A stretch of DNA of 64,000 bases. Origin: Ktedonobacteria bacterium brp13. GTDB taxonomy: Bacteria; Chloroflexota; Ktedonobacteria; Ktedonobacterales; Ktedonobacteraceae. The position numbers and the translations under genes were made by a program. The stretch spans positions 2,170,001-2,234,000 of the forward strand of contig AP024096.1 of assembly GCA_015099395.1 (NCBI GenBank), written 5' to 3'. The notes beneath the pieces are model-generated. The model was not told the DNA's origin. It saw only the letters and a list, made by a program, of their open reading frames with translations, and made no database searches. Below are positions 8,739 to 18,403 of the stretch, in pieces; the stretch's first letter is position 1; each line of letters begins with the position of its first letter.

Positions 8739-9504
8739 TTTTAGCAGCGCAATGGTCATGAGTCAAGACATTCACGTATTAAAAAAAGAAGTTTTTCGCT
8801 ATTCGTAGAAGTGCAGGTTCTCATTAAACACGACGAGGACGATGTACTTGCAGCAGAAACGGAGTATGCTTAAAGTCTAGTTGTCTCGCAGCATAGAGTA
8901 CAGTAATAGCTTCTTTAGCGTTGCAAAATCTCTTGCGCACGCCGTTATGATCCTCGATGAATTTCCTACGCCTTCCCTACAATATATGCCCCTCTTTTTC
9001 GCCAGGACCTGCTCTTACCGTCTCCTTATTCGCGACTTAATATACTATAGTACATTATATGCAGCCGACACATTACATCTTCATCTACATTGTATTCGCA
9101 TTATACATGAACAATACTATATTATCCTTCTATTCACCTGACGTATGCAGAGCAATAGAAGCATATGATCATTACAATATGGTATTGTAAACACTTGCAG
9201 CCTTTTAAGCAACTGTCTACCCGAAAGTCATGGTGAAGTAGATGCTACACAAACCGACACGGAACTTCCATGCGAGAGCATACTAAAAAATATCTCTATG
9301 TTCTATAATTCTGCTTACGAGCGTTTATTAATATAATATATGCTGTCTATTCAATGCAGATGTGTCAGCTTTACACACAAGTAAGCCGCTTTCATTTGAT
9401 AATACAATATCCGGCCGAAACGACTAGAAATGAAGTAAAACTTCGTATATTTAGTGGCTCTCTGCTATACTTGCTAGCAAGATTTGAAAACAGGAGGTCA
9501 TGCG
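8739..9504. other. AT-rich intergenic region, no gene seen
   Basis: About 770 bases, clearly richer in A+T than its neighbours, especially 9040-9360. Open frames here have no ribosome sites and no recognisable composition. It probably holds the promoter of the gene at 9505, but no paired boxes were convincing. Confidence 0.4.
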
Positions 9505-9942
9505 ATGCCAGAACGCTGTGCAGAGTGTGGCGCAGTGCTCTCTGAAGGAAGCACTTGCCAGGCTCTCTTTGAAGAGTTCCTCAGTCTTGAATACACGAAT
9601 TCTGCTTATGCTCAGGTCCACTTTCTCACTGTCGCCTGTTTCATGATTCAGCACGAGCGCTACAGTCAAGAGGCACTTGTCTGGATACAATCGACGCTGC
9701 GTATCTATCTTGAGAAAGAGCTCACAGGCCAGCAACTTCGCCAGCTTGCTGCGAAAGGAACGGTCAGTGCTACGCGTACCTGGAAAGTTATAAGGCAGGC
9801 AGATGCACCGTCGCTACCCAAAATTGCCTGGTCTATGACTATCACTGATGTTGCTCAAAGCATACACGATGCGGAACGATACTGCGAACAGGTAAAGCAA
9901 TGGGCGCACACTACGCTGCGCCAAATGGAGTCTGTGCATTGA
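9505..9942 (+). CDS. Cys-motif protein resembling DUF5946
   Basis: 145 aa from the ATG at 9505, with a textbook aggagg seven bases upstream. The N-terminus has a zinc-knuckle-like C-x2-C-x8-C pattern (CAECGAVLSEGSTC) followed by FEEFLSLEY and an all-helical body. This layout resembles the DUF5946 family, of unknown function; the assignment is from memory of the pattern, not a search. No operon partner. Confidence 0.7.
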   Translation: MPERCAECGAVLSEGSTCQALFEEFLSLEYTNSAYAQVHFLTVACFMIQHERYSQEALVWIQSTLRIYLEKELTGQQLRQLAAKGTVSATRTWKVIRQADAPSLPKIAWSMTITDVAQSIHDAERYCEQVKQWAHTTLRQMESVH

Positions 9943-10115
9943 CGCGCGACAGAGAGCCTCTCTGGTAACAACAAACATTTCTGGGCATTACCCCCGGTTC
10001 CAATTCGAGTGTATCCGCGAAGTTCTGGCTGAGGTGAAAATATTTTACGGACTTGTTGCGCAGCTTTTTACGACACGTGCGGACAAAGCAGTCACGACCA
10101 CCGACAGCCAGACGC

Positions 10116-10289
10116 ATGCTCAGTCTCGTTACGATAGCCGCCGCTGTGCTCGGAGGCAGCGTCCTCATCTATCTCATTCATCTCGTCGGCGTCTTCCCTG
10201 TCAACGCTAAAGACTCAAGACTCAAGGCCAGCAGAGAAGAGATGGAAGACGAGTTCATTGGAATTGGACCAGCTATGATCAGGCTATAA
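10116..10289 (+). CDS. Possible small membrane protein
   Basis: 57 aa from the ATG at 10116: a hydrophobic segment (VTIAAAVLGGSVLIYLIHLV) then a charged tail. An in-frame TTG at 10053 would add 21 basic residues. No clear ribosome site. The 3' end overlaps the convergent rluD stop by six bases. Could be a real short membrane peptide or chance. Confidence 0.3.
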   Translation: MLSLVTIAAAVLGGSVLIYLIHLVGVFPVNAKDSRLKASREEMEDEFIGIGPAMIRL

Positions 10290-11255
10290 CAGCTCTGGCT
10301 GGTCCAGAATCTTTTGCAGATCTTCGGGCAAGGGGGCTTCCGCTGTGATCACTTCACCACTCCAGGGATGGGTAAAGCGCAGTTGGAATGCATGCAGAAA
10401 CTGCCGGTCCAGTTCTACACGTCGATGACCAGAACCATACGTCATATCACCGACGACGGGATGATTGATGGCTTTGAGGTGGACACGGATCTGGTGCGTG
10501 CGCCCGGTCTCCAGTTGCAATAGCAGCAAGCTATGGCGTGAAAAACGTTGCACCGTTTTAAAGTGCGTCACGGCCTCACGGCTATCCAGACTCGTGATCG
10601 TCATTTTCTGTCGATCACGGCGATCACGTCCGATTGGCGCATCGATGCTGCCATTTTCCAGCGCGAGTACACCCTCAACGAGAGCAAGGTAGCGCTTCTC
10701 GACCTCGTGCTTCTTCATCAGGTCAATCAATGCCGCCTGCGTGCGTAGATTTCGTCCGACGATAATCAGACCCGAGGTATCACGATCCAGGCGATGAACG
10801 ATACCTGGGCGCACGTCCTCCGCAGCGTGATCACGCATCTCTGGATAACGCGAGAGCAGTGCATTGACCAGCGTATCATCATAGTGTCCTACGGCAGGAT
10901 GAACAACCATACCAGCAGGCTTATTGATAATGACCAGGTCTTCATCCTCATAGACGACATCCAACGGAATGTCTAGCGGCACAATATCTTTGGCAGCAGA
11001 TGACGGTATGGTACTCGCCACCTGAACGACATCATTGAGCCGTAAGCTATAGCCAGGCTTGCTGGCAGGCTTCCCATTGACGGTTACCACTGCATCTGTA
11101 ATCAGTTGCTGAATAGCACTGCGTGAGAGGCCATCCAATTGCTGTGTCAGGAAGCGGTCCAGACGTGTTGCGACCTGCTCATTCTCAATCGTCCAGGCTG
11201 TATCTGTAGGTGCATCGGTTGTAGTAAGATCGATTATCTCTTCGTTATCGTCCAT
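10284..11255 (-). CDS. rluD: Ribosomal large subunit pseudouridine synthase, RluD type
   Basis: 323 aa. An N-terminal S4 RNA-binding domain (about 27-85: ATRLDRFLTQQLDGLSRSAIQQLI) precedes the PseudoU_synth_2 domain with INKPAGMVVHPAVGH and the catalytic HRLDRDTSG motif (nucleophile D157). RluD converts uridines of 23S helix 69 to pseudouridine. It starts 16 bases after the lspA stop, so the two form the common lspA-rluD pair and are probably cotranscribed from upstream of lspA. Confidence 0.93.
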   Translation of the reverse strand: MDDNEEIIDLTTTDAPTDTAWTIENEQVATRLDRFLTQQLDGLSRSAIQQLITDAVVTVNGKPASKPGYSLRLNDVVQVASTIPSSAAKDIVPLDIPLDVVYEDEDLVIINKPAGMVVHPAVGHYDDTLVNALLSRYPEMRDHAAEDVRPGIVHRLDRDTSGLIIVGRNLRTQAALIDLMKKHEVEKRYLALVEGVLALENGSIDAPIGRDRRDRQKMTITSLDSREAVTHFKTVQRFSRHSLLLLQLETGRTHQIRVHLKAINHPVVGDMTYGSGHRRVELDRQFLHAFQLRFTHPWSGEVITAEAPLPEDLQKILDQPELL

Positions 11256-11271
11256 TTTGTCCCATTATGCG

Positions 11272-11871
11272 CTAGTGCGCCGTACTATTGGTTGGTGACG
11301 TCTTTTCGCCCGCCGCTTGCTGTGTATCGTCGCTTTCGTCACCACTCAGCAACTTACCATCCTTCTCCGTCGTCCGATTACCGAACAGGACAAGCACAAA
11401 TAACAGAACAACGCCTACAGAGATGCTAGCATCTGCAACATTGAAAATAGCGAAATAGTAGTCCCATTGTGGAATGCGAAACGATATAAAATCGACAACA
11501 TAGCCACTATGGATCACACGGTCGATTAGATTTCCTAACGCACCGCCAATAATCAAGCCGAAGATAATTTTGTAAAACCAGGGTCCGCTATTGATCATCC
11601 GTACATAGAGATAGAACACGACCAGTACTGCAGCCAGAATCAGTAACGAAAGAAGAACTGCCCCGCCCGATCCCGCGAGCATACCAAAGGCTGCCCCCGT
11701 GTTATGAATATGCCACAAATAAAAGTAATTCCCTAAGATGGGAAGCGGTCGTTCGCTCCCAACGGGCATATTTTTGACCACCAACGATTTCGTCCATTGA
11801 TCAATGCTAACGATGATGATCACAGTTAGCAAGGCCAATACATCATATATGCGAGCGCGTTTGTGAGACAC
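11272..11871 (-). CDS. lspA: Lipoprotein signal peptidase (signal peptidase II)
   Basis: 199 aa if started at the GTG at 11871, which has aaggaagg ten bases upstream; an in-frame TTG at 11943 would add 24 residues and lacks a ribosome site. Four membrane segments and all family boxes are present: DQWTKSLV, NTGAAFGML, GGALGNLIDR..VVDFI and FNVADASISVGV; the catalytic aspartates are those of VVDF (D127) and NVAD (D147). It cleaves prolipoproteins in the cytoplasmic membrane after lipid modification. The C-terminal ~25 residues are hydrophilic and Asp/Thr-rich, longer than usual. First gene of the lspA-rluD operon. Confidence 0.93.
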   Translation of the reverse strand: MSHKRARIYDVLALLTVIIIVSIDQWTKSLVVKNMPVGSERPLPILGNYFYLWHIHNTGAAFGMLAGSGGAVLLSLLILAAVLVVFYLYVRMINSGPWFYKIIFGLIIGGALGNLIDRVIHSGYVVDFISFRIPQWDYYFAIFNVADASISVGVVLLFVLVLFGNRTTEKDGKLLSGDESDDTQQAAGEKTSPTNSTAH

Positions 11872-11966
11872 GATATACTCGTCCTTCCTTGTTGCGTAGA
11901 GATTTTGCTCTGATAGCTTGAACCATTGTACCACACTGTACAACCGATACGGCTCGGCTTTCGCGG

Positions 11967-12494
11967 TTAGTTACTACGCACAACAATACGTTTAGGCACA
12001 CGTACCTTTATACATACACAGAGCTGGCTCTGCTCAGTCAGCTTCAACCACGGCATCCGGGTCTGCCAGCGCTTCGCAAGCTTGCAGATACGCTCATGCT
12101 CTGTCACATCGTTGGCCCCAACTTCAAGTAGCGCGCCTGCTATCTCCAACACAATCTTTAGCCCCTGCTTCTTGTCGGTTGCAGCATACAGGAGCTTGAT
12201 CAGCGGAACAACCTGTTCCAACAGTGCCTGCCAACCTGGCTCAATCGCTGTCTTCGTCCACGGCCCAGTGACACGGTACACGAGCATCAAACCACCGGCC
12301 GGTATAGCCTGTGCCGTAGCCTTATAGCCATCGACGGCCAGACGTTGCACGACGGCACGATTGATAGCATAGACCGCAGCCGCATCCGGGTCAGACGCAC
12401 ATTCAGGCGCAATCACGAGATGCAAAGCAGTGATATTTAAAGCATTGAGAACCGGTACAGTATCAGTAGATGTAGCTTGTTTCGTTCTTCCCAC
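11967..12494 (-). CDS. Hypothetical protein
   Basis: 175 aa from the GTG at 12494, directly after a strong ggaggagga site; a start at 12530 would span that site. The protein is soluble, with a central helical stretch (LLEQVVPLIKLLYAATDKK) and a basic C-terminus (KVRVPKRIVVRSN). I do not recognise a family. It lies 95 bases upstream of the lspA start and on the same strand, so it may be first in that transcript. Confidence 0.6.
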   Translation of the reverse strand: MGRTKQATSTDTVPVLNALNITALHLVIAPECASDPDAAAVYAINRAVVQRLAVDGYKATAQAIPAGGLMLVYRVTGPWTKTAIEPGWQALLEQVVPLIKLLYAATDKKQGLKIVLEIAGALLEVGANDVTEHERICKLAKRWQTRMPWLKLTEQSQLCVCIKVRVPKRIVVRSN

Positions 12495-12758
12495 GTCTCC
12501 TCCTCCATTATCGCAAAGGCAGCGCAACAAAAGCTACAGATAGTATAACAAAATATAGTTACAATCCAAAGTTGCACAACAATCAGTGCAGCAGAAAGTG
12601 TGAGGAATTGAGTCGATCAACGTGGTAATAATGGGAAAGCGGCGTGAAGCATGGGCATCCCTGACCGCATCTGGTATACTTCTATGGAGATGTTGTAAAA
12701 TAGCCATTCGCCGCTGGCTGCGACCAGCACGATTACTTCACACTGGAGACCTCACACG

Positions 12759-13613
12759 TTGTCAGAGAAACACGACCATGAAGAAGAGCCCACCACCCCG
12801 GGAGATCGCCTGAATCTACGAGCCGACTGCGAGAACTGCTTCGCACTATGCTGTGTCGCGCCGGCCTTCTCAGTCTCGGCAGACTTCGCAATTAATAAAG
12901 ACGCCGGGCAGGCTTGTCCTCATCTGCAACCGAACTTTCGCTGCGGCATTCATACACGCCTCAGGCAGCAGGGCTTTCGCGGTTGCACTGTGTACGACTG
13001 CTTCGGCGCGGGACAAAAGGTCTCTCAGGTCATCTTCGGCGGACAGGATTGGCGACAGGCCCCGCAGACCGCAAAGCAGATGTTCGAGGTCTTCCCGATC
13101 GTGCGCAACCTCCATGAGCTGCTCTGGTATCTGACTGAAGCGCTGACACTGCAACCAGCCCATCAGATCTACGATGAGCTGAGCCTCGCGCTACAGGAGA
13201 CCGAACGCCTCACGCACAGTGGCCCCGCTGCGCTCTTAGAACTGGACGTGACAGCACATCGACAAGGGGTCAATGCTTTGCTGCTGCGCACGAGCGAACT
13301 CGTGCGAGCCGAAGTCCAGCACAAGAAGAAGAACCTCAGGGGAGCCGACCTCATCGGGGCCAAACTCAAAGGCTCCGACCTGAGAGGGGCCAACTTGAGA
13401 GGGGCATACCTCATCGGAGCTGACCTCAGAGACGCCGACCTGAGAATGGCCGACCTTATCGGGGCCGACTTCAGAGGGGCCGATCTCAGAGGTACGAACC
13501 TCACCGAGAGTATCTTTCTCATCCAATCCCAACTGGATGCAGCAAAAGGCAATACCAAAACCAAATTGCCGCCGCCGCTCACTCACCCAACGCATTGGCA
13601 CGGGATTGAGTAG
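12759..13613 (+). CDS. Pentapeptide-repeat protein with Cys-rich N-terminus
   Basis: 284 aa, TTG start at 12759 with ggag ten bases upstream. Residues ~20-90 hold Cys/His pairs (CENCFALCC, CPHL, CGIH, CTVYDCFGAGQ) that may bind metal, in the style of zinc/iron-sulfur cluster-like CxxC..C..C modules. After a helical linker, residues ~194-250 are about eleven A(D/N)LxG pentapeptides forming a right-handed quadrilateral beta helix. The tail (QSQLDAAKGNTKTKLPP) is typical of stand-alone pentapeptide proteins. Function of the family is generally unknown; some members mimic DNA and protect gyrase. Convergent with the DksA-like gene. Confidence 0.85.
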   Translation: MSEKHDHEEEPTTPGDRLNLRADCENCFALCCVAPAFSVSADFAINKDAGQACPHLQPNFRCGIHTRLRQQGFRGCTVYDCFGAGQKVSQVIFGGQDWRQAPQTAKQMFEVFPIVRNLHELLWYLTEALTLQPAHQIYDELSLALQETERLTHSGPAALLELDVTAHRQGVNALLLRTSELVRAEVQHKKKNLRGADLIGAKLKGSDLRGANLRGAYLIGADLRDADLRMADLIGADFRGADLRGTNLTESIFLIQSQLDAAKGNTKTKLPPPLTHPTHWHGIE

Positions 13614-13630
13614 AGCGGTACAGCGGTTAG

Positions 13631-14041
13631 CTAGGCGTAATGCGTATCACAATCGTGGCTCAACACATCTTCCTCTGCTGCGTTTTGCCGCTCCAGTTGT
13701 TCTTCGTGTTGGATACAATAGGCAGCCCAGGGGATTGCTTGAAGACGCTTCTCCGGGATCGGCTTGCCATCTGCCAGACATTTTCCATAGGTACCATCTT
13801 TGATACGCTGAAGTGCGGCGTCGATCTCTGTCACTAACGCCTGGTCATCGGCCAGGATCGCCTGCTCTTGCTGCTCCTCCGTGACATCGACGGCATCATC
13901 TTCCTTATCTTGCGTACCATTGTCTCTATCATCCGGGTTCACAACTTTCGGCTTTGCCTCACTTAAATTCCCCTCGCTGCCCAGAATCTCTTTTTTTCGC
14001 TGGATTAAGCGCTTTTTCATCTCATCAATGTTGATAGCCAT
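13631..14041 (-). CDS. DksA/TraR-family protein with incomplete zinc site
   Basis: 136 aa. An N-terminal coiled-coil arm (MKKRLIQRKKEIL...VTEEQQEQAILADDQALVTEIDAALQRI) and the TraR/DksA C-terminal signature YGKCLADGKPIPEKRLQAIPWAAYC are visible. Where the family has four cysteines (CxxC...CxxC), this protein reads C-L-A-D and C-I-Q-H, so the second and fourth positions are Asp and His. DksA proteins bind the RNA polymerase secondary channel and tune transcription with ppGpp; non-canonical or zinc-free versions exist. The start is supported by an aaaggat element upstream. Confidence 0.82.
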   Translation of the reverse strand: MAINIDEMKKRLIQRKKEILGSEGNLSEAKPKVVNPDDRDNGTQDKEDDAVDVTEEQQEQAILADDQALVTEIDAALQRIKDGTYGKCLADGKPIPEKRLQAIPWAAYCIQHEEQLERQNAAEEDVLSHDCDTHYA

Positions 14042-14398
14042 AGCTTTGCATTATCCTTTCAACTTCTCTCGCCTACTATATACATACTACAATACACGCG
14101 ATGAGTAGTTGTTCGGCCTCAGTCCCTCACAGCCTCTTTTATTTTACCGTAGCTGCCATCATTTTACCGCATTTCATCGCATTTTACCGCATTTTACCTG
14201 AACTCATCTTTTCAAAAAGGAAACCTAAATACATGCGACTTGCACGATGTGCTATGCTGAAATTGCGCGTCTATGTGTCTTGCTCATGGGCGACCGATCT
14301 GGCCGCCACGCATGCCACTATCCAGTGCGGTAGAACCGACGTACGGCCCTACTGGCCATATGCACGACGCATGTCAATTGACCTTGCCGTAGCAATAA
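14042..14398. other. Intergenic region upstream of glgB
   Basis: No convincing gene. Contains four loose repeats of attttaccg between about 14150 and 14200. A divergent promoter region for the DksA-like gene and glgB is expected here. Confidence 0.4.
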
Positions 14399-14470
14399 GA
14401 TCTTATTCCGAAAACCAACGCGACTGGCGTCGCTAGTGCTACGCACACGCAAGCTTTCGGATAAGTAGTA
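14399..14470 (+). repeat. Leader hairpin repeat, copy 1 (upstream of glgB)
   Basis: About 70 bases, gatcttattccgaaaaccaa...tttcggataagtagta, nearly identical to 32628-32697. Its ends can pair (ccgaaa / tttcgg) and the middle (cgactggcgtcgctag) is conserved between copies. It ends 30 bases before the glgB start, so it would sit in the mRNA leader. A degenerate form precedes the multicopper oxidase gene (38461-38518). Confidence 0.6.
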
Positions 14471-14500
14471 AGCTAAGACAAAAGAAAAGGATCAGTTTCT

Positions 14501-16546
14501 ATGTCAGTACCGCAGAACTCGGAAGACTATCAGGGTCCTACCTCAAGCAAGCCATCTACGTCGACGCATTCTCTTTTCAGCGATTTCGATCTGTACCTGT
14601 TTGGACAGGGCAAACACTACTATCTCTATAACAAAATGGGTGCACATCCCCATAGTGTTGATGGAGTAGAGGGCGTCAACTTCGCTGTCTGGGCACCGAA
14701 TGCGCGTATCGTCTCGGTCATCGGCGATTTTAATCAGTGGAATCGCTCAAGCCATCCTATGCAGCTTCGTCATAGTGAACTGGGGGTGTGGGAATGCTTT
14801 ATCCCAGGTCTCAAGGTCGGAGATCTCTACAAATACTCGATCTATTCGAAACACAATAATTATACGGTAGACAAAAGCGATCCGTATGCCTTCGAGAGCC
14901 AGTTACGTCCGCTGACAGCCAGTGTGGTTGCCGATATTATGCAGCACAGCTGGCAGGATCAGGCTTGGATGCAGCAGCGAGGTCGGCGTCAAGATTTTTC
15001 CGCGCCAATCTCTATCTATGAGGTACATCTCGGTTCATGGCGTCATGTACCGGAGCGTCATACGCCCGGCAATCCTGAAGAAGATCGCTTCATGACCTAT
15101 CGTGAGTTGGCCCATGCGCTCGCTGACTATGTCAAAGAGCTCGGCTTTACACATATAGAGCTCCTCCCCATTACCGAATATCCTTTTGATGGTTCCTGGG
15201 GCTATCAGGTATCCGGCTATTTTGCACCCACCAGCCGCTTCGGTACGCCAGCCGACTTCCAATACTTTGTAGACTATCTTCATCAAGCTGGCATCGGCGT
15301 CATCCTCGACTGGGTCCCTTCTCACTTCCCCAAGGATGGGACGGCACTGAGCTACTTCGACGGCACCCATCTCTACGAGTATGCTGATCCTCGCAAGGGC
15401 GAGCATAAGCAGTGGGGCACCTACGTCTTCGATTATGGACGGAGTGAGGTACGCAACTTCCTGGTTGCCAGTGCGCTCTACTGGCTCCGTGAGTATCATA
15501 TCGATGGTCTACGGGTGGATGCGGTCGCTTCAATGCTGTATCTGGATTATTTGCGCGATGAGGGGGACTACGTCCTGAATGAACATGGTGGACGTGAGCA
15601 TCTGGAAGCAGTCGCTTTTCTGCGTCAAATGAATGAGGCGGTCTATGCTGAGATTCCAGGCGCGATCACCATCGCAGAAGAGTCCAGCGCCTGGCCGCTG
15701 GTGACCCGTCCTACCTACGTTGGTGGCCTCGGCTTCACCTATAAATGGAACATGGGCTGGATGCATGATATGCTTGACTATATGCATACCGATCCTCTAC
15801 ATCGACGCTACAAGCACAACAATATTACGTTCTCGCTAATGTATGCCTATTCAGAAAACTATATACTCCCCCTGTCACACGATGAAGTGGTACACATGAA
15901 AGGCTCGCTCCTCTATAAAATGCCGGGCGATCTCTGGCAGAAGTTCGCAAACCTGCGGGCATTCTATACCTATATGTGGGCACATCCGGGTAAGAAGCTC
16001 TTGATTATGGGGAGCGAGTTTGGGCAGTGGAACGAGTGGCACTTCGAGCATAGCCTCGATTGGCACCTGCTTGAAGCTCCCAGCGATCCACATCATCGTC
16101 AGCTCTACGACTTTGTCTGCAGCCTGAACCAGCTCTATCGGCAGGAGCCTGCCCTCTCGGAGCTTGATACCGATCCTAAAGGCTTCGCCTGGATCGATTG
16201 TAACGACCTGGAGAATAGCGTTATCTCGCTCCAGCGCCGCAGCAAAGATCCTGATGATATGCTTGTCTTCATTTGTAACTTCACCCCTATGCCCCACCAT
16301 AACTATCGTGTCGGTGCTCCTATCGCGGGGAACTACTATGAGATTCTCAATAGTGACGATGCACGCTACGGTGGTAGCAATATGCTGAACAATCAGGACA
16401 TGCACAGCGAGCCACTCCCCTGGCATAGTTGCGACCAATCACTGGTCCTGACCCTGCCACCGCTCGCAACTATTGTACTTAAACGACGACCTGCAACTAT
16501 CCACGAAGCAGACAGCACGTCGACCGACACTAACGCCGCGCAGTAG
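14501..16546 (+). CDS. glgB: 1,4-alpha-glucan branching enzyme
   Basis: 681 aa, ATG at 14501 after aaaagga. An N-terminal CBM48 module (about 55-130: [22 protein letters not shown]) precedes the GH13 barrel. Catalytic residues: nucleophile D340 in [10 protein letters not shown], acid/base E393 in [10 protein letters not shown], and D461 in LSHDEVVH. The C-terminal beta domain ends in TIVLKRRP. The enzyme makes alpha-1,6 branches in glycogen. No other glycogen genes are adjacent. The leader repeat at 14399-14470 lies just upstream and a terminator follows at 16566. Confidence 0.95.
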   Translation: MSVPQNSEDYQGPTSSKPSTSTHSLFSDFDLYLFGQGKHYYLYNKMGAHPHSVDGVEGVNFAVWAPNARIVSVIGDFNQWNRSSHPMQLRHSELGVWECFIPGLKVGDLYKYSIYSKHNNYTVDKSDPYAFESQLRPLTASVVADIMQHSWQDQAWMQQRGRRQDFSAPISIYEVHLGSWRHVPERHTPGNPEEDRFMTYRELAHALADYVKELGFTHIELLPITEYPFDGSWGYQVSGYFAPTSRFGTPADFQYFVDYLHQAGIGVILDWVPSHFPKDGTALSYFDGTHLYEYADPRKGEHKQWGTYVFDYGRSEVRNFLVASALYWLREYHIDGLRVDAVASMLYLDYLRDEGDYVLNEHGGREHLEAVAFLRQMNEAVYAEIPGAITIAEESSAWPLVTRPTYVGGLGFTYKWNMGWMHDMLDYMHTDPLHRRYKHNNITFSLMYAYSENYILPLSHDEVVHMKGSLLYKMPGDLWQKFANLRAFYTYMWAHPGKKLLIMGSEFGQWNEWHFEHSLDWHLLEAPSDPHHRQLYDFVCSLNQLYRQEPALSELDTDPKGFAWIDCNDLENSVISLQRRSKDPDDMLVFICNFTPMPHHNYRVGAPIAGNYYEILNSDDARYGGSNMLNNQDMHSEPLPWHSCDQSLVLTLPPLATIVLKRRPATIHEADSTSTDTNAAQ

Positions 16547-16565
16547 CGCTCACCAGACGCAAAAG

Positions 16566-16608
16566 GACCCGCGCCAGGGAACATAGTTCCTATGGCGGGT
16601 TCTTTGTT
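16566..16608 (+). terminator. Intrinsic terminator after glgB
   Basis: acccgcgccagggaa pairs with ttcctatggcgggt (two bulges) and is followed by tctttgtt, 20 bases after the stop. A direct repeat ttgttact(g/a)taacttct follows at about 16604-16644. Confidence 0.6.
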
Positions 16609-16679
16609 ACTGTAACTTCTCTATTTTGTTACTATAACTTCTTGCATAGAGTACTGTTTGTTTATGCAGGTTCCAGATC

Positions 16680-17570
16680 TTAGCGAATTGAGGTCTCACG
16701 GCTAGGATCGACCTTCTCAAGTTGTGCATTTTGCAGGTACGTGTCACACACGATATCACAAATCTCTTGCGGATCATCGCTCAACTGCAGCAGGTCCAGA
16801 TCGCCAGGAGAGACGTTCTCTTGTTGCAACATCGTATCGCGTAGCCAGTTTATCAAGCCGCCCCAGTACTGAGAACCAAACAGAATAACTGGGAAGTTAC
16901 TGACCTTCTTGGTCTGAATCAGTGTCAGCGCCTCAAACAGCTCATCCATGGTACCAAAACCACCAGGGAAGATGACAAAACCGCTTGAATATTTGACGAA
17001 TAGGGTCTTACGTACGAAAAAGTAGCGAAAATCTAATGAGACATCCAGGTACTTATTCGAGAACTGCTCAAATGGCAACTCTATGTTACAGCCAATAGAG
17101 AGATTGCCTCCCTCCTGTGCCCCCTTATTCGCCGCCTCCATTATGCCAGGACCACCGCCAGTAATAATGCCAAAACCTGCAGACGCCAGGAGACGCGCAG
17201 TCTCTGTTGCAACCTTATAGTATGGATCTTCCCTTTTCGTACGTGCAGAGCCAAACATAGCTATCGAAGGAGGGATATGCGCCAGCGTATCAAAACCATT
17301 CACAAATTCACTCATGATACGGAAAACGCGCCAGGGATCGGTTACGGTAAAGTCAAAGTTAAGCGCTCGCTCAAAGGCATGCTCCTCCTCGCGGACACGC
17401 TCACTTGGTACTGGATCTTTTGGACTTATCAATGGTTGGGTGGGTCGGCTTAACAGCCGCTCGTCATCTGTGACCGCATTGCCCTTTTGTCGCAAAGAAC
17501 GATAGCGATCAGGCCCGTTGCTGTCTCGATGATTACTTGAATTATCATTCTGTATTCTATTTCGACTCAT
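16680..17570 (-). CDS. LOG-family protein (TIGR00730 / lysine-decarboxylase-like)
   Basis: 296 aa from the ATG at 17570 with agaagagag upstream. The first ~95 residues are polar and low-complexity; the rest is the Rossmann-like LOG domain with SARTKREDPYY, ITGGGPGIMEAANKGAQEGG and the signature FPGGFGTMDELFEALTLIQ (PGGxGTxxE). Family members hydrolyse nucleoside 5'-monophosphates to the base and ribose 5-phosphate (cytokinin-activating LOG type). The former lysine decarboxylase label has no support. Apparently monocistronic. Confidence 0.9.
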   Translation of the reverse strand: MSRNRIQNDNSSNHRDSNGPDRYRSLRQKGNAVTDDERLLSRPTQPLISPKDPVPSERVREEEHAFERALNFDFTVTDPWRVFRIMSEFVNGFDTLAHIPPSIAMFGSARTKREDPYYKVATETARLLASAGFGIITGGGPGIMEAANKGAQEGGNLSIGCNIELPFEQFSNKYLDVSLDFRYFFVRKTLFVKYSSGFVIFPGGFGTMDELFEALTLIQTKKVSNFPVILFGSQYWGGLINWLRDTMLQQENVSPGDLDLLQLSDDPQEICDIVCDTYLQNAQLEKVDPSRETSIR

Positions 17571-17774
17571 GCTGCTCTCTTCTCTAGTGCGACACAAGTG
17601 AGCAAACCTCACATGAACAGATTTAGTATAGCACGGCTCTGCACTTCGCGACTATATAAATCAAATGTGATTGGTTAAATGATCGTTAATGTACGGTGAA
17701 TTATTATTATCATCCTTACTGGGGAAAAGGAAGCGAGAGGGGATAGTATAAGAAGAACTGTTACCGTGCCGCAA

Positions 17775-18107
17775 CTACTTTCCTTCGTACGTGAATTCGA
17801 CAGTAATGCGCGGGAGTTTGAATTGTGCGGCCTGATGATAATATAAGCGAATAGCCTGCGCTACGATCTCGTTGTCACGGGGAGCGTGTAAATTCTCACG
17901 CTGTACGATACTGTGCGCCGCTACCTGCACGCGCCAGCCGCCGTTGCTGCGCTTCAGACCTACGGGCGTCGTTGAACGTAGCAGTGCAGATAAGCGTGGC
18001 GATTGCCGATTGATAACAAGCACGATCTCAACCCAGTGCTCCTTGAGCAAGCTGAGGAATTGCTCGATAAAATCGTCAGTGTAAGCTCGCTGCTGCCTTT
18101 GCTCCAC
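17775..18107 (-). CDS. Small protein resembling the C-terminal domain of DNA polymerase III tau
   Basis: 110 aa, GTG start at 18107 with aggaga six bases upstream. The pattern W-x-E-I-x-L-x-I-x-R-Q-S-P-x-L-x-A-L-L-R-S-x-T-P, a beta strand (GGWRVQVAAHS) and a final ITVEFTYE strand resemble the DnaX/tau C-terminal domain, but the ATPase part is absent and the frame is free-standing. This is pattern-based inference. It could be an orphan KH-like domain with another role. Confidence 0.55.
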   Translation of the reverse strand: MEQRQQRAYTDDFIEQFLSLLKEHWVEIVLVINRQSPRLSALLRSTTPVGLKRSNGGWRVQVAAHSIVQRENLHAPRDNEIVAQAIRLYYHQAAQFKLPRITVEFTYEGK

Positions 18108-18286
18108 AGAGGATCTCCTGCTGCATTATAAATCGACGATACCGCTCTCCCTTACAAGAGAGGGTGTCTCAAGTATAGCATATCTATTAGTCTTTTGCGC
18201 GCTTTTCAGGCAACCAATTGCTTCCCTGTCTTTCGCTAAAATGTAGATTGCTTTTTCGCTCTGCAGCACTCAAAAATTGCGAACGC

Positions 18287-18327
18287 AAGAAAAGACCGGG
18301 TGAGCACAATGCTTCCGGCCTTTTCTT
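18287..18327 (-). terminator. Intrinsic terminator (reads well on the minus strand)
   Basis: aagaaaag(a)ccgg at 18287-18299 pairs with ccggccttttctt at 18315-18327. On the minus strand the stem ends in tcttttctt, suiting termination of the gene at 18404-18706; on the plus strand it also ends T-rich. Confidence 0.6.
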
Positions 18328-18330
18328 TTG

Positions 18331-18382
18331 TCCTCACTATCCTCACTATCCTCAGTATACTCACTATCCTCACTATCCTCAT
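18331..18382. repeat. Short tandem repeat, tcctcacta/cctcactat unit
   Basis: Five to six copies of a 9-base unit (cctcactat, with one cctcagtat and one actcactat) in tandem. Located between the terminator and the end of the gene at 18404. Too short and spacerless to be CRISPR. Confidence 0.7.
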
Positions 18383-18403
18383 TCCTCTGGATGCGCTGCT
18401 ACA

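Noticed and set aside
8881..9141. 86-aa frame in the AT-rich gap
   Set aside because: Starts at a non-ATG codon without ribosome site, composition matches the AT-rich spacer rather than protein.
14101..14436. 111-aa frame upstream of glgB
   Set aside because: Runs through the leader repeat and repeated attttaccg spacer; no ribosome site or family.
18331..18382. Short repeats as a CRISPR or phase-variation tract
   Set aside because: 9-base tandem units with no spacers, outside any coding region and not placed in a promoter spacer.
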